DNA of 64,000 nucleotides from Candidatus Symbiopectobacterium sp. NZEC151 (GTDB lineage Bacteria; Pseudomonadota; Gammaproteobacteria; Enterobacterales; Enterobacteriaceae). Location: NCBI RefSeq assembly GCF_025962655.1, contig NZ_JAGFPE010000001.1, forward strand, positions 186,001-250,000, given 5' to 3'. The stretch's first letter is position 1; the number at the start of each line of letters is the position of its first letter. Below, piece by piece: positions 1 to 8,991 of this stretch. The notes under the pieces are model-generated. The model did no database searches and had not been told where the DNA came from. It was given only the letters and a program-made list of their open reading frames with translations. The translations under genes and the position numbers were made by a program.

Positions 1-1
1 A

Positions 2-274
<273 letters not shown>

Positions 275-331
275 TTGCTCAACGGCGTCAGCCCCCGCCC
301 GTGGGAGCCTTGATGCAGAAGGAACAGTGAA

Positions 332-1780
332 ATGACAAACGCAACCCGTGAACGCAATCAGGCGATCATCCAGGAAGTGCTGGAGGTTTTCCCTGAGAAA
401 ACGCGCAAAGAGCGCCAAAAACACATGATGGTTACCGACCCGGCGCAGGAAAGCGTGGGGAAGTGCCTGGTATCAAACCGTAAATCGCAGCCGGGCGTGA
501 TGACGGTGCGCGGCTGCGCCTACGCCGGTTCCAAAGGCGTGGTGTTTGGACCGATCAAAGATATGGCCCATATCTCACACGGTCCGATTGGCTGCGGCCA
601 ATACTCCCGTGCCGGACGCCGCAACTATTACACCGGGGTCAGCGGCGTAAACAGCTTTGGCACCCTGAACTTTACCTCGGATTTTCAGGAAAAGGACATC
701 GTGTTTGGTGGTGACAAGAAACTCACCAAACTGATTGAAGAGCTGGAAATGCTGTTCCCGCTCAGTAAAGGGATCTCCATTCAATCGGAATGCCCGGTGG
801 GATTGATTGGCGATGATATCGAAGCGGTGGCGAATACCAGCCGTAAAGCGATCGGTAAACCGGTGGTGCCGGTGCGCTGCGAAGGGTTTCGCGGCGTGTC
901 GCAATCCCTCGGTCACCACATCGCCAACGACGTGATCCGCGATTGGGTGCTGGATAACCGTGAAGGGAAACCCTTTGAATCCACGCCGTATGACGTGGCG
1001 ATCATCGGGGACTACAACATCGGCGGTGACGCCTGGGCGTCGCGTATTCTGTTGGAAGAAATGGGGTTGCGCGTGGTGGCGCAGTGGTCAGGTGATGGCA
1101 CGCTGGTGGAAATGGAAAACACCCCTAACGTGAAATTGAATCTGGTGCACTGCTACCGTTCGATGAACTACATCTCGCGGCATATGGAAGAGAAGCACGG
1201 TATTCCCTGGATGGAATACAACTTCTTTGGCCCGACCAAGATTGCCGAATCGCTGCGCAAAATCGCCGAGCAGTTTGATGACACCATCAAGCAAAACGCC
1301 GAAGCGGTGATTGCCCGCTATCAGGCGCAAACGGAGGCGATTATCGCCAAGTATCGTCCGCGTTTGGAAGGGCGTCGGGTGCTGCTGTATCTCGGCGGTT
1401 TGCGTCCACGCCATATTATCGGTGCTTATGAAGATCTCGGCATGGAGATTATCGGTACCGGTTATGAATTCGGCCACAACGACGACTATGACCGCACGCT
1501 GCCGGATCTGAAAGAAGGCACCCTGCTGTTTGATGATGCCAGCAGCTATGAGCTGGAAGCGTTCGTCAAGGCGCTGAAACCCGATTTGATCGGCTCTGGC
1601 ATTAAAGAAAAGTACATCTTTCAAAAAATGGGCGTGCCTTTCCGCCAGATGCACTCCTGGGATTACTCCGGTCCGTACCACGGCTATGACGGTTTCGCCA
1701 TTTTTGCCCGTGACATGGACATGACGCTGAATAACCCCTGTTGGCGTGAACTGACGGCTCCGTGGCTGAAATCGGCCTAA
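332..1780 (+). CDS. nifD: Nitrogenase MoFe protein alpha chain NifD
   Basis: Alpha subunit of the MoFe protein (482 aa), which carries FeMo-cofactor and shares the P-cluster with NifK; cytoplasmic. Cys62 (in [10 protein letters not shown]) and Cys88 (in HGPIGCGQ) are P-cluster ligands at the positions usual for the family. The FeMo-co Cys sits in [11 protein letters not shown] and the FeMo-co His region is [15 protein letters not shown] near the C-terminus. The length matches Klebsiella NifD. The start ATG at 332 follows AGAAGGAACAG. Nothing suggests damage. Confidence 0.98.
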   Translation: MTNATRERNQAIIQEVLEVFPEKTRKERQKHMMVTDPAQESVGKCLVSNRKSQPGVMTVRGCAYAGSKGVVFGPIKDMAHISHGPIGCGQYSRAGRRNYYTGVSGVNSFGTLNFTSDFQEKDIVFGGDKKLTKLIEELEMLFPLSKGISIQSECPVGLIGDDIEAVANTSRKAIGKPVVPVRCEGFRGVSQSLGHHIANDVIRDWVLDNREGKPFESTPYDVAIIGDYNIGGDAWASRILLEEMGLRVVAQWSGDGTLVEMENTPNVKLNLVHCYRSMNYISRHMEEKHGIPWMEYNFFGPTKIAESLRKIAEQFDDTIKQNAEAVIARYQAQTEAIIAKYRPRLEGRRVLLYLGGLRPRHIIGAYEDLGMEIIGTGYEFGHNDDYDRTLPDLKEGTLLFDDASSYELEAFVKALKPDLIGSGIKEKYIFQKMGVPFRQMHSWDYSGPYHGYDGFAIFARDMDMTLNNPCWRELTAPWLKSA

Positions 1781-1835
1781 CCCTTATCCTGATATCCCGT
1801 TTGTTCACCGATTTGTGGCGCGGGAGGAGTACACC

Positions 1836-3404
1836 ATGAGTCAAACTGCTGAAAAAACACAGTCCTGCTTTCCGTTGTTTGAGCAGGATGAATACCAGGC
1901 GCTGTTTCACAATAAACGCCCGATGGAAGAGGCGCATGATGAGCAGCGTGTGCGTGAGGTCTTCGAGTGGACCACCACCCCGGAGTACCAGGAACTTAAC
2001 TTTGCGCGCGAAGCGCTGACCATTGATCCGGCGAAAGCGTGCCAGCCGCTAGGCTCGGTATTGTGCGCGCTGGGTTTTGCCAACACCTTGCCCTATGTCC
2101 ACGGCTCTCAGGGGTGCGTTGCCTATTTTCGCACCTATTTTAACCGTCATTTCAAGGAGCCCGTCGCCTGCGTTTCCGACTCCATGACGGAAGACGCCGC
2201 GGTGTTTGGCGGGAATAACAACCTGAATGCCGGTTTGCAGAACGCCAGCGCGCTCTACAAACCGGAGATGATTGCGGTTTCCACCACCTGCATGGCGGAA
2301 GTGATTGGCGATGATCTGCAAGCGTTTATCGCCAATGCCAAGAAAGACGGGTTTGTGGACGCGCAAATGCCGATCCCCTACGCCCACACGCCGAGCTTTA
2401 TCGGCAGCCATATCACCGGCTGGGACAACATGTTTGAAGGGGTTGCTCGCACCTTTACCGGCGGTGAAGACAAACACTACCAGCCAGGCAGCCTGGCGCG
2501 TCTGAATCTGGTTACCGGCTTTGAAACCTATCTGGGTAACTACCGGGTGCTGAAACGCATGATGGAACAGATGGGGGTGCCGTGCGCCATCCTGTCCGAT
2601 CCGTCTGAGGTGCTGGATACGCCAGCCGACGGCCACTACCGCATGTACGCTGGCGGTACCACCCAGCAACAGATGCGTGACGCACCGAACGCCATCGATA
2701 CGCTGCTGCTGCAACCGTGGCACCTGATAAAAACCAAGAAAATGGTGCAGGAGAACTGGAACCAGCCTGCCACCGAGGTGACGGTGCCGATCGGGCTGGA
2801 TGCGACGGACAAACTGCTGATGGCGGTTAGCGCACTGACCGGCGTGCCGGTCGGCGAGGCGTTGACGTTAGAGCGCGGCAGGCTGGTGGATATGATGCTG
2901 GATTCCCACACCTGGCTGCACGGCAAACGCTTTGGCCTGTACGGCGACCCGGATTTTGTGATGGGGCTGACGCAATTCCTGTTGGAATTGGGCTGTGAAC
3001 CGACGGTGATCCTGTGCCATAACGGCAACAAGCGTTGGCAGAAAGCGATGAAAAAAATGCTGAGCGCCTCGCCCTATGGGCAGGAGAGTGACGTGTATAT
3101 CAACTGCGATCTGTGGCATTTTCGCTCGCTGATGTTCACCAACAAGCCGGATTTTATGATCGGCAACTCCTACGGCAAATTTATTCAGCGCGACACATTG
3201 GCGAAGGGGGAACAGTTTGAAGTGCCGTTAATCCGCCTGGGATTCCCCATTTTCGATCGCCATCATCTGCATCGCCAAACCACCTGGGGCTATGAAGGGG
3301 CCATGTCGATTCTCACGCAGTTGGTCAATGCGGTACTGGAGAAGCTCGACAAAGATACCATGAAGCTCGGCAAGACCGACTACAACTTCGATCTTGTTCG
3401 TTAA
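1836..3404 (+). CDS. nifK: Nitrogenase MoFe protein beta chain NifK
   Basis: Beta subunit of the MoFe protein (522 aa), sharing the P-cluster with NifD. P-cluster cysteines are visible in KACQPLGSVLC and GSQGCVAYF near residues 65-100. A longer frame begins at GTG 1815, but ATG 1836 is preferred: GGAGG lies at 1822-1826 and the protein then begins MSQTAEKTQSCFPLFEQ like Klebsiella NifK. Cotranscribed with nifD, with a 55-base gap. Confidence 0.98.
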   Translation: MSQTAEKTQSCFPLFEQDEYQALFHNKRPMEEAHDEQRVREVFEWTTTPEYQELNFAREALTIDPAKACQPLGSVLCALGFANTLPYVHGSQGCVAYFRTYFNRHFKEPVACVSDSMTEDAAVFGGNNNLNAGLQNASALYKPEMIAVSTTCMAEVIGDDLQAFIANAKKDGFVDAQMPIPYAHTPSFIGSHITGWDNMFEGVARTFTGGEDKHYQPGSLARLNLVTGFETYLGNYRVLKRMMEQMGVPCAILSDPSEVLDTPADGHYRMYAGGTTQQQMRDAPNAIDTLLLQPWHLIKTKKMVQENWNQPATEVTVPIGLDATDKLLMAVSALTGVPVGEALTLERGRLVDMMLDSHTWLHGKRFGLYGDPDFVMGLTQFLLELGCEPTVILCHNGNKRWQKAMKKMLSASPYGQESDVYINCDLWHFRSLMFTNKPDFMIGNSYGKFIQRDTLAKGEQFEVPLIRLGFPIFDRHHLHRQTTWGYEGAMSILTQLVNAVLEKLDKDTMKLGKTDYNFDLVR

Positions 3405-3430
3405 TCCCCTGACCAAAGTGGCCTGCTTCG

Positions 3431-3452
3431 CGGCCCGGCACTGTCCGGGCCG
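3431..3452 (+). terminator. GC-rich hairpin between nifK and nifT
   Basis: Perfect 8-bp inverted repeat CGGCCCGG / CCGGGCCG with a 6-base loop, 26 bases after the nifK stop. No T-run follows, so it is more likely an mRNA-stabilising or attenuating hairpin than a full terminator. It would separate the highly expressed HDK part from nifTY. Confidence 0.5.
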
Positions 3453-3477
3453 TCACCTTGCCACTGAGGAGGTGTTT

Positions 3478-3696
3478 ATGCCGATAGTGATTTTTCGTGA
3501 GCGCAACGCGCAGCTGTATTGCTATATCGCCAAGCAGGATTTGGAGGCGAGGGTGATCGGAATAGAGTTTGACCGTCAGGATTGCTGGGGGGGAGAGGTG
3601 GCGTTGGAAGGGGGAAAACGCTACTACGTGAACCCACAAACGGAAAAACCGCAGTTTCCCATCAGCCTGCGCGCCTCGCGTCCCGGCCTGGCATGA
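3478..3696 (+). CDS. nifT: Nitrogen fixation protein NifT
   Basis: Small NifT/FixU family protein (72 aa). Its precise role is unknown and it is not essential in Klebsiella. It begins MPIVIFRERNAQLYCYIAKQ and carries the family features WGGEV and YYVN. The start at 3478 is set by a strong Shine-Dalgarno sequence, GAGGAGGT, at 3467-3474; the frame stays open upstream to 3394 but that part does not resemble NifT. It lies between nifK and nifY, as in Klebsiella. Confidence 0.9.
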   Translation: MPIVIFRERNAQLYCYIAKQDLEARVIGIEFDRQDCWGGEVALEGGKRYYVNPQTEKPQFPISLRASRPGLA

Positions 3697-3706
3697 GGAG
3701 GTGAAG

Positions 3707-4369
3707 ATGTCTGATGATGATCGTCTGTTCTGGCGACTGTTTGCGCTGATGCATTGCCTGCCAGAGCTGTCCTCCCCGCAACTGTTACGCTGGATTGCGC
3801 AACAGGATGAGGCCTCGCTCGATCTGGCCTATTTGTCGTCGCTGGATCAACCACAGCTGATGGCGCGTTTTCCCGGCGATCGCGCGGTGATGACCCGGGG
3901 CCGGTGGCAACGGGTGATGGCGTGTCTGCGCGGTGAACTGCCTGCGCATCTGGCGGTAATGTCGCCGCCGGGGCGCGAACCGCAACTGCTGGTGGCCTTT
4001 TCGTCACAGGATGGTATCGCGATTAACGGCCATTTTGGGCAGTGTCGCCTGTTTTTTATCTATGCGTTTGATGGCAACGGCTCGTGGCTACACGGGTTGC
4101 GTCGTTATCCCAGCGAACCGGGGGAGCAGGAAAGCAACGAAGTGCGTGCTCAACTGCTTGCCGGCTGCCACCTGCTGTTCTGTGAAGCAATTGGTGGTCC
4201 GGCCGCAGCGCGGATTATTCGCCACAATATTCATCCGATGAAGGTGCCGCCCGGTACCAGCGTCTCTTCACAACGTGACGCTTTACAAACGCTGATGGCC
4301 GATCGCCTGCCGCCCTGGCTGGCAAAACGGCTGGAGAAGGGTAACCCGCTTGAGACGCGGGTGTTTTAG
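3707..4369 (+). CDS. nifY: Nitrogenase accessory protein NifY
   Basis: NifY (220 aa) binds apo-dinitrogenase or FeMo-co during MoFe maturation. The N-terminal helical part is followed by the NifX/NifB-C type cofactor-binding domain (about residues 90-200: SSQDGIAINGHFGQCRLFFI, then the LLFCEAIGGPAAARIIR region), homologous to NifX and the NifB C-terminus elsewhere in this window. A GTG at 3701 is in frame, but ATG 3707 gives the Klebsiella-like start MSDDDRLFW and follows GAGGAGGTGA. Last gene before the interruption of the nif run. Confidence 0.93.
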   Translation: MSDDDRLFWRLFALMHCLPELSSPQLLRWIAQQDEASLDLAYLSSLDQPQLMARFPGDRAVMTRGRWQRVMACLRGELPAHLAVMSPPGREPQLLVAFSSQDGIAINGHFGQCRLFFIYAFDGNGSWLHGLRRYPSEPGEQESNEVRAQLLAGCHLLFCEAIGGPAAARIIRHNIHPMKVPPGTSVSSQRDALQTLMADRLPPWLAKRLEKGNPLETRVF

Positions 4370-4726
4370 CTATCGTAATAACCATACCGTTCCCGCGTAA
4401 GCGGGAACGGTTAACCGTGTAAATGCCTTTCTTGCTACAAAATCCCCTGATTCTCGTTTAATAGTGAAAAACGCTAATCTTGCTCCTCTCCGAGGATGAG
4501 CCCGCGCCGCGTTGCTATAGGTATAAGGGGGAACCTGATTCGTGAATTATCGCTTTTGTTCCATCAGCCGTGAGGAACAGGACGATAGAGTGTTGACGTG
4601 ACAATGCGCCGTATATTTACCCGCATGATCGAGTCGTAAATTCAGAACCTGTACCCGTTGCGAAAATCAATGTTAACTCCCTGCGTGACTATCCTCTTTT
4701 TAATAAACGTACAAGGAAAGTAGACC
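4370..4726. other. Intergenic region nifY to toxin-like gene
   Basis: 357 bases without a convincing gene. It holds the hairpin at 4386-4411. A TTGACG at 4593 has only weak -10 candidates with spacers of 13-15 bases, so no promoter is called. A usable ribosome-binding site, AAGGAAAG (4713-4720), lies just before the next start. No sigma-54 element was seen here. Confidence 0.6.
4386..4411 (+). terminator. Hairpin after nifY (terminator-like, REP-like)
   Basis: Inverted repeat ACCGTTCCCGC / GCGGGAACGGT with tetraloop GTAA, 16 bases after the nifY stop. There is no long T-run. The core TTCCCGC-N4-GCGGGAA recurs at 59589-59606, so it may be a dispersed REP-like palindrome acting as the end of nifHDKTY. 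Confidence 0.55.
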
Positions 4727-7700
4727 ATGCCAGTAATATCAACCGCGTCTCCTTTACTCAATGCTGTTTTGCCTCTCAACGCTGAAGCAGAGAAAAAGCA
4801 ACATCACAAAAATCATTCAGTTAATAGCCATCTCGTTTTAATAACCTCACCGTCTGATGCTGATGCCAGACATTTAAAAAAAACCAGCGCCAGTGTTAGC
4901 CATAACCTACTGAGTTGGTTGAAGGCATGGTGTCCAATTAAAAACACCCAAAAGACCGCAGAAAATGATGAGCTCAGTGTCATGGGGCCTTCATTATTAC
5001 AGCAGGCAGAGGCTATTTCCGCTCAGCGTCATGAGGGGTTGGCACCTTTCTCACCACCGCCCTTAAGGCTGAAGGGGAAAGCCGGATGGCTCATGGGGGC
5101 AGGTATTTTGGCGGGTGCAACAGCGGGTACATTAACGTTGCGTCACTACGCAGCGCATCAGTCGAGCGGCGCAACGGACTGGCCCGCAGGCACGCGTACA
5201 CTCGCTGCACCCGGCAATGATTCGATTGGAGAATATCATCACATTGAAAATATCGGGTATTTTGAACATATTCCTCCCGCGTTACAAAGTGCCAACCTTA
5301 TCAGCGAATCGTACCTGCACCCAGACGAAAAAGATCATTCAAATTCTGATAATAACCATGAAATAAGATCGGGTGTTATCGGGTTTTTGAAAAAGAATAA
5401 TTTTCTGGATAAAAATGTAGTCAATAATCAAATCAAAAAAGAAGTTTTGGTCTCGGCGGTGGCTGAATATATTTATGGTGATGACGGTGATGCTGTTAAA
5501 ACGCTAGCCAATAAAGAAATAAGCGTTGCCAAACATATTTTGGCGGAAACCGATCTCTACGGTGGAAGAAGAGGGGAGAGTATCTCTGCTGAATTTTCTC
5601 AGGCCGTAATCAGTCACTGGATGTTCAATCAGGTTCTCGGTATGTATCCGGGAGAGTATCTGGCGGATAAAATTAAATCTAACGACTACCCCTCCTATTT
5701 TACGGTCAGCAGCCTTAAGTACATTCTAGGATTGAATCAGATCTTTAATGATGGCCTGCTGAACTATCAAGAGATTCCTGCTGACCGCTGGGGGGAATTT
5801 AATAGCATGTGGTATTTATATGTAGAAAAAGAGATCCCCATGCTGAAATGGTCAGAAAAGAACATTGATAAAATTTCACTGGGGAGTCAGGTTTTTGCCG
5901 ATCTCTATGCAGGGTCTGCCCTGTTAGATAAAACGCATGATTTGAAAAAATTCACCCTCAACGAAACGTTACAAATCGGAAGTGGGCTATGGGATATGGT
6001 GACCGACCAGGGCGCCGGCCTGGATAATATTGGCTATTTTTTGCTTCCCTCTCTCATTATTCCCGCGAGTAACCAGAAGAAACTGCCAGTCACCCGTGGA
6101 CATTCATTCAGAACACAGGTTGCAGCTGTAGAGGATTATATTCATTATCGAAAAGAGGTAATGGCTATACAACAGGCGTTAACCAATCAGTTTGAAAGAT
6201 ACACCTCCGCTGTCAATGCCTGGCTCAGTAAAGGAAAACTGGCTGATAAAATTATTGCTGATTGCCCTACATCGGAGCTGCCAGGGTTGCCTGATTTAGC
6301 CGATGGGATTCGCTCTAAGCAACAAATGCGTGAAAAAAAAGAAAAACAAGCCAAGCAATTGTACTTGAATGAATTTGTAAAACCCTGCAAAAAAGCGCCA
6401 GAGAAACTCGATGATGAATATAATAAACTGACTCGCGAGGTAGTGAACAGTTTTCAAAAACTCGATGAGAATATTATTTTTTCTTCCTTTGGTACGATTG
6501 ATAAAACTGAAGTGGATTTCATTTTATCATCAGATGTAAAAATAAATCCCGTGCAGTTTTATATGCGCGCCGATCGTCCCGTCGCTTGTGTGCACAGCGT
6601 CTGCCGAATCACTGATTTTGATGTCAAGTTAAAAGACACCGATCTGTTTTCTGTAAATAAAGATAATCAGGAGAGAATTTATGCGTTGAAGAGGGTGATG
6701 AGTCATTCAACCTTTTCCTATCGACTTATCCGTGTCGATCGTGATATCAGAAAGTATATTAATAACGGGCTGCTCGATAATGGTTTTACTAAAAATTACG
6801 TGGTTGAGACAGATCGAGTAATCGACAGCGATAATTTTAATTTCAGCATCACTACGCTACGTTCCCCAATCGAAAATAATAATACCGATGCTCATCCTTT
6901 GATAGGCTATCTTTCCAAAAAACACAGTGATGATTTCTATCATCAGTTATATGCTTCCGGTAATGATAAATCCGGATTGCAAAAAGCGTGGGGTTTTGTC
7001 AAACACGTAATTCCTTTTTATGATTGTATTGAGGGTATTGTTAATAATGATGCCGCACAAGCGGTTCCCGCTTGTATGATGGATATTATTGGTCTGATTC
7101 CTGTCGCAGGGCAGGCGGCAAACATGGCAGGTAAATTTGGAACGGGGCTGGCAAAAGGCTTACGCTATGGAGGTAGGTCGCTAATGCGCGGAACGGTAGG
7201 TGATGCCGGAACTGTGCTGCTTAAGGAAATCAGACTCCCCCACGCAAATGAATTCCTCGGGTTAAGTAAAAGTGCATTGAGAGCCGTAGACCCGGGGTTC
7301 GAATTATTAAGTAAGGGCGGTAAATTGTTGGACCGCAAATTAGAATCTTTTCTGAGAATGAAACAGAGTAGTATCCCGTTAGCGGATAAAATGTCTTCTT
7401 TTCGCTCGGTGGAACCATTACCGTTAACCACCAAAGCCTACATGACCGCGCGTTTGCCTCATTCAGAGATTGAAGTACCCATACAAAAAGTAGGTGCGGA
7501 TTTACGCGGTGAATATTATTCATTGGTTAATCCTGAAACCGGCGGAATGTTTGGACGGCATTATCACCTATTAGACGACGGCAGGTTGAAACCTGTTGCA
7601 ACGAGAATACATCAACAGAAAATCAGGCAAAAAAGCACAGTAGAAATAAACCGAATGGATCAAAACCATTTTCCTATGGCAGCCCATAGCCCTGCTATCG

Positions 7701-8815
7701 ATATCACACACATCCCTCCGCTAAGGAAATTTTTGTCATCGTCTGCTTATCTTCCTCCGCATATGCAATTTAATCGCGCTCCCATTGTTCATCAGGAAAT
7801 ACAAAGGCATCTTTCTGACGATTTCACGCATATGGGGGTGGAGTTAAAAAATTTTGTTACCACCAACTATAACCAAAATGATGTCTATTTTGGTCGCTTT
7901 AGTCAGACTCCCGATGAAATTCCCGTGCGGTTTGCTCAATTGAAAAATAATCTTCAGCACTATAAAGAAGGTGTTTTATTGGCGAAGCACTGTGCCGATG
8001 CTTTGGAGTATGAATTTTCTCGTACGACGATGAGAAACATTCACGGTGAATTACAATTCGCCCCTAGGGGGAACAGGATTGAGTCCTATTTATCCAAAGT
8101 GATGAAACTGGATGAAATAGCAGATGCAAACATTGCTAAGATAATAAAGAAAGAAATGATGCAAAGACTGAGGTATCACACCGAAAAAATTAAAGATTAT
8201 CTCAACAATGAGATTGATAATATCTATTTTGCCTCAAGTGACACTTATGCTCATCCTTATGTTTATAATCCTAATAGCCCAATGGGCTTTGTGGGCAAAG
8301 AGGATACTTTTAGACGAATCATTATCATGGTGGATAATTATCATGCCTCACCCCTACTCAGTACAAAATTACACCTTACGGCCTTACATGAGGCGTCACA
8401 TTTTTCCGGAACACTCGATTTTCAGATTGCACCGTCAACCAGTTTGGTGGGCGATGCCAGTGAATTTATCGAAACGTTTAATGATGGATTGTTGGGGATC
8501 AATAACGAATACGTTCATATTGACGACGATTTTATCAATGCGTATCGGCGTGAATTCCCCCATATCGCCATTACTGAAGGCCAATTTAGAGAACTGCTCA
8601 AAAGAGATCCGGTGTTAAGAGCGAATGCCTTTATAGAGAATGCGGATTTTCTGGCAAGAATCATCTCCGATCTCGCCAGTCGCGCGCGCCACAATAGCGA
8701 TATGTATCATCGGAGTAGGAGAGAAACTCAGTTACCTCGCTCGATGGTGTCCGTACTACTCTACCGATTGATGATTGCCAGCATGAAATCGGTAACACCG
8801 GATGCCCACGTCTAA
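4727..8815 (+). CDS. Large toxin/effector-like protein with C-terminal metalloprotease motif
   Basis: Protein of 1362 aa, not a nif gene and not assignable to a named toxin. A hydrophobic stretch near residues 119-140 (LMGAGILAGATAGTL) follows a low-complexity, basic N-terminus; no clear signal peptide. Around residues 755-815 a helical segment (FVKHVIPFYDCIEGIVNND, GLIPVAGQAANMAGKFG) resembles, from memory, a segment of large dermonecrotic-type toxins. Near the C-terminus H1221-E-A-S-H1225 with GTLD (D1231) and a later NAD motif (1305-1307) match an aspzincin/M35-type zinc protease layout. The gene is clearly more AT-rich than the nif genes around it, suggesting acquisition by transfer. It lies same-strand between nifY and nifE, with RBS AAGGAAAG. 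The protease reading rests on motifs; toxin function is inference. Confidence 0.6.
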   Translation: MPVISTASPLLNAVLPLNAEAEKKQHHKNHSVNSHLVLITSPSDADARHLKKTSASVSHNLLSWLKAWCPIKNTQKTAENDELSVMGPSLLQQAEAISAQRHEGLAPFSPPPLRLKGKAGWLMGAGILAGATAGTLTLRHYAAHQSSGATDWPAGTRTLAAPGNDSIGEYHHIENIGYFEHIPPALQSANLISESYLHPDEKDHSNSDNNHEIRSGVIGFLKKNNFLDKNVVNNQIKKEVLVSAVAEYIYGDDGDAVKTLANKEISVAKHILAETDLYGGRRGESISAEFSQAVISHWMFNQVLGMYPGEYLADKIKSNDYPSYFTVSSLKYILGLNQIFNDGLLNYQEIPADRWGEFNSMWYLYVEKEIPMLKWSEKNIDKISLGSQVFADLYAGSALLDKTHDLKKFTLNETLQIGSGLWDMVTDQGAGLDNIGYFLLPSLIIPASNQKKLPVTRGHSFRTQVAAVEDYIHYRKEVMAIQQALTNQFERYTSAVNAWLSKGKLADKIIADCPTSELPGLPDLADGIRSKQQMREKKEKQAKQLYLNEFVKPCKKAPEKLDDEYNKLTREVVNSFQKLDENIIFSSFGTIDKTEVDFILSSDVKINPVQFYMRADRPVACVHSVCRITDFDVKLKDTDLFSVNKDNQERIYALKRVMSHSTFSYRLIRVDRDIRKYINNGLLDNGFTKNYVVETDRVIDSDNFNFSITTLRSPIENNNTDAHPLIGYLSKKHSDDFYHQLYASGNDKSGLQKAWGFVKHVIPFYDCIEGIVNNDAAQAVPACMMDIIGLIPVAGQAANMAGKFGTGLAKGLRYGGRSLMRGTVGDAGTVLLKEIRLPHANEFLGLSKSALRAVDPGFELLSKGGKLLDRKLESFLRMKQSSIPLADKMSSFRSVEPLPLTTKAYMTARLPHSEIEVPIQKVGADLRGEYYSLVNPETGGMFGRHYHLLDDGRLKPVATRIHQQKIRQKSTVEINRMDQNHFPMAAHSPAIDITHIPPLRKFLSSSAYLPPHMQFNRAPIVHQEIQRHLSDDFTHMGVELKNFVTTNYNQNDVYFGRFSQTPDEIPVRFAQLKNNLQHYKEGVLLAKHCADALEYEFSRTTMRNIHGELQFAPRGNRIESYLSKVMKLDEIADANIAKIIKKEMMQRLRYHTEKIKDYLNNEIDNIYFASSDTYAHPYVYNPNSPMGFVGKEDTFRRIIIMVDNYHASPLLSTKLHLTALHEASHFSGTLDFQIAPSTSLVGDASEFIETFNDGLLGINNEYVHIDDDFINAYRREFPHIAITEGQFRELLKRDPVLRANAFIENADFLARIISDLASRARHNSDMYHRSRRETQLPRSMVSVLLYRLMIASMKSVTPDAHV

Positions 8816-8889
8816 GGCTGCTTCCGCCGCGCTGCATGGCGGTGTGTTGACGGGTTTTGCTCCTGTCTCTTTTACGTCATTGTCACGTT

Positions 8890-8905
8890 TGTTGCAAAGC
8901 GAACA
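8890..8905 (+). promoter_or_regulatory. NifA upstream activator site for nifE
   Basis: TGT-N10-ACA (TGTTGCAAAGCGAACA), an exact match to the NifA-binding consensus, about 50 bases upstream of the nifE -24 element (GG to ACA measured from its left end). Confidence 0.7.
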
Positions 8906-8938
8906 ATTGTATCATTATGAAATAAAGAGATTTATTCA

Positions 8939-8954
8939 TGGCCCGCGAATTGCA
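8939..8954 (+). promoter_or_regulatory. Sigma-54 promoter of nifENX
   Basis: TGGCCCGCGAATTGCA: GG at 8940-8941 and GC at 8952-8953 with the required 10-base spacing. It lies 38 bases before the nifE start and shows that nifENX has its own promoter independent of the toxin-like gene. Confidence 0.8.
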
Positions 8955-8991
8955 ATAGCGTCCTAAAGTCAACTGACATGACGAGGGCACT

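Noticed and set aside
4593-4619. TTGACG with TATATT/TATTTA as a sigma-70 promoter of the toxin-like gene
   Set aside because: The spacer is 13-15 bases, too short for a convincing promoter.
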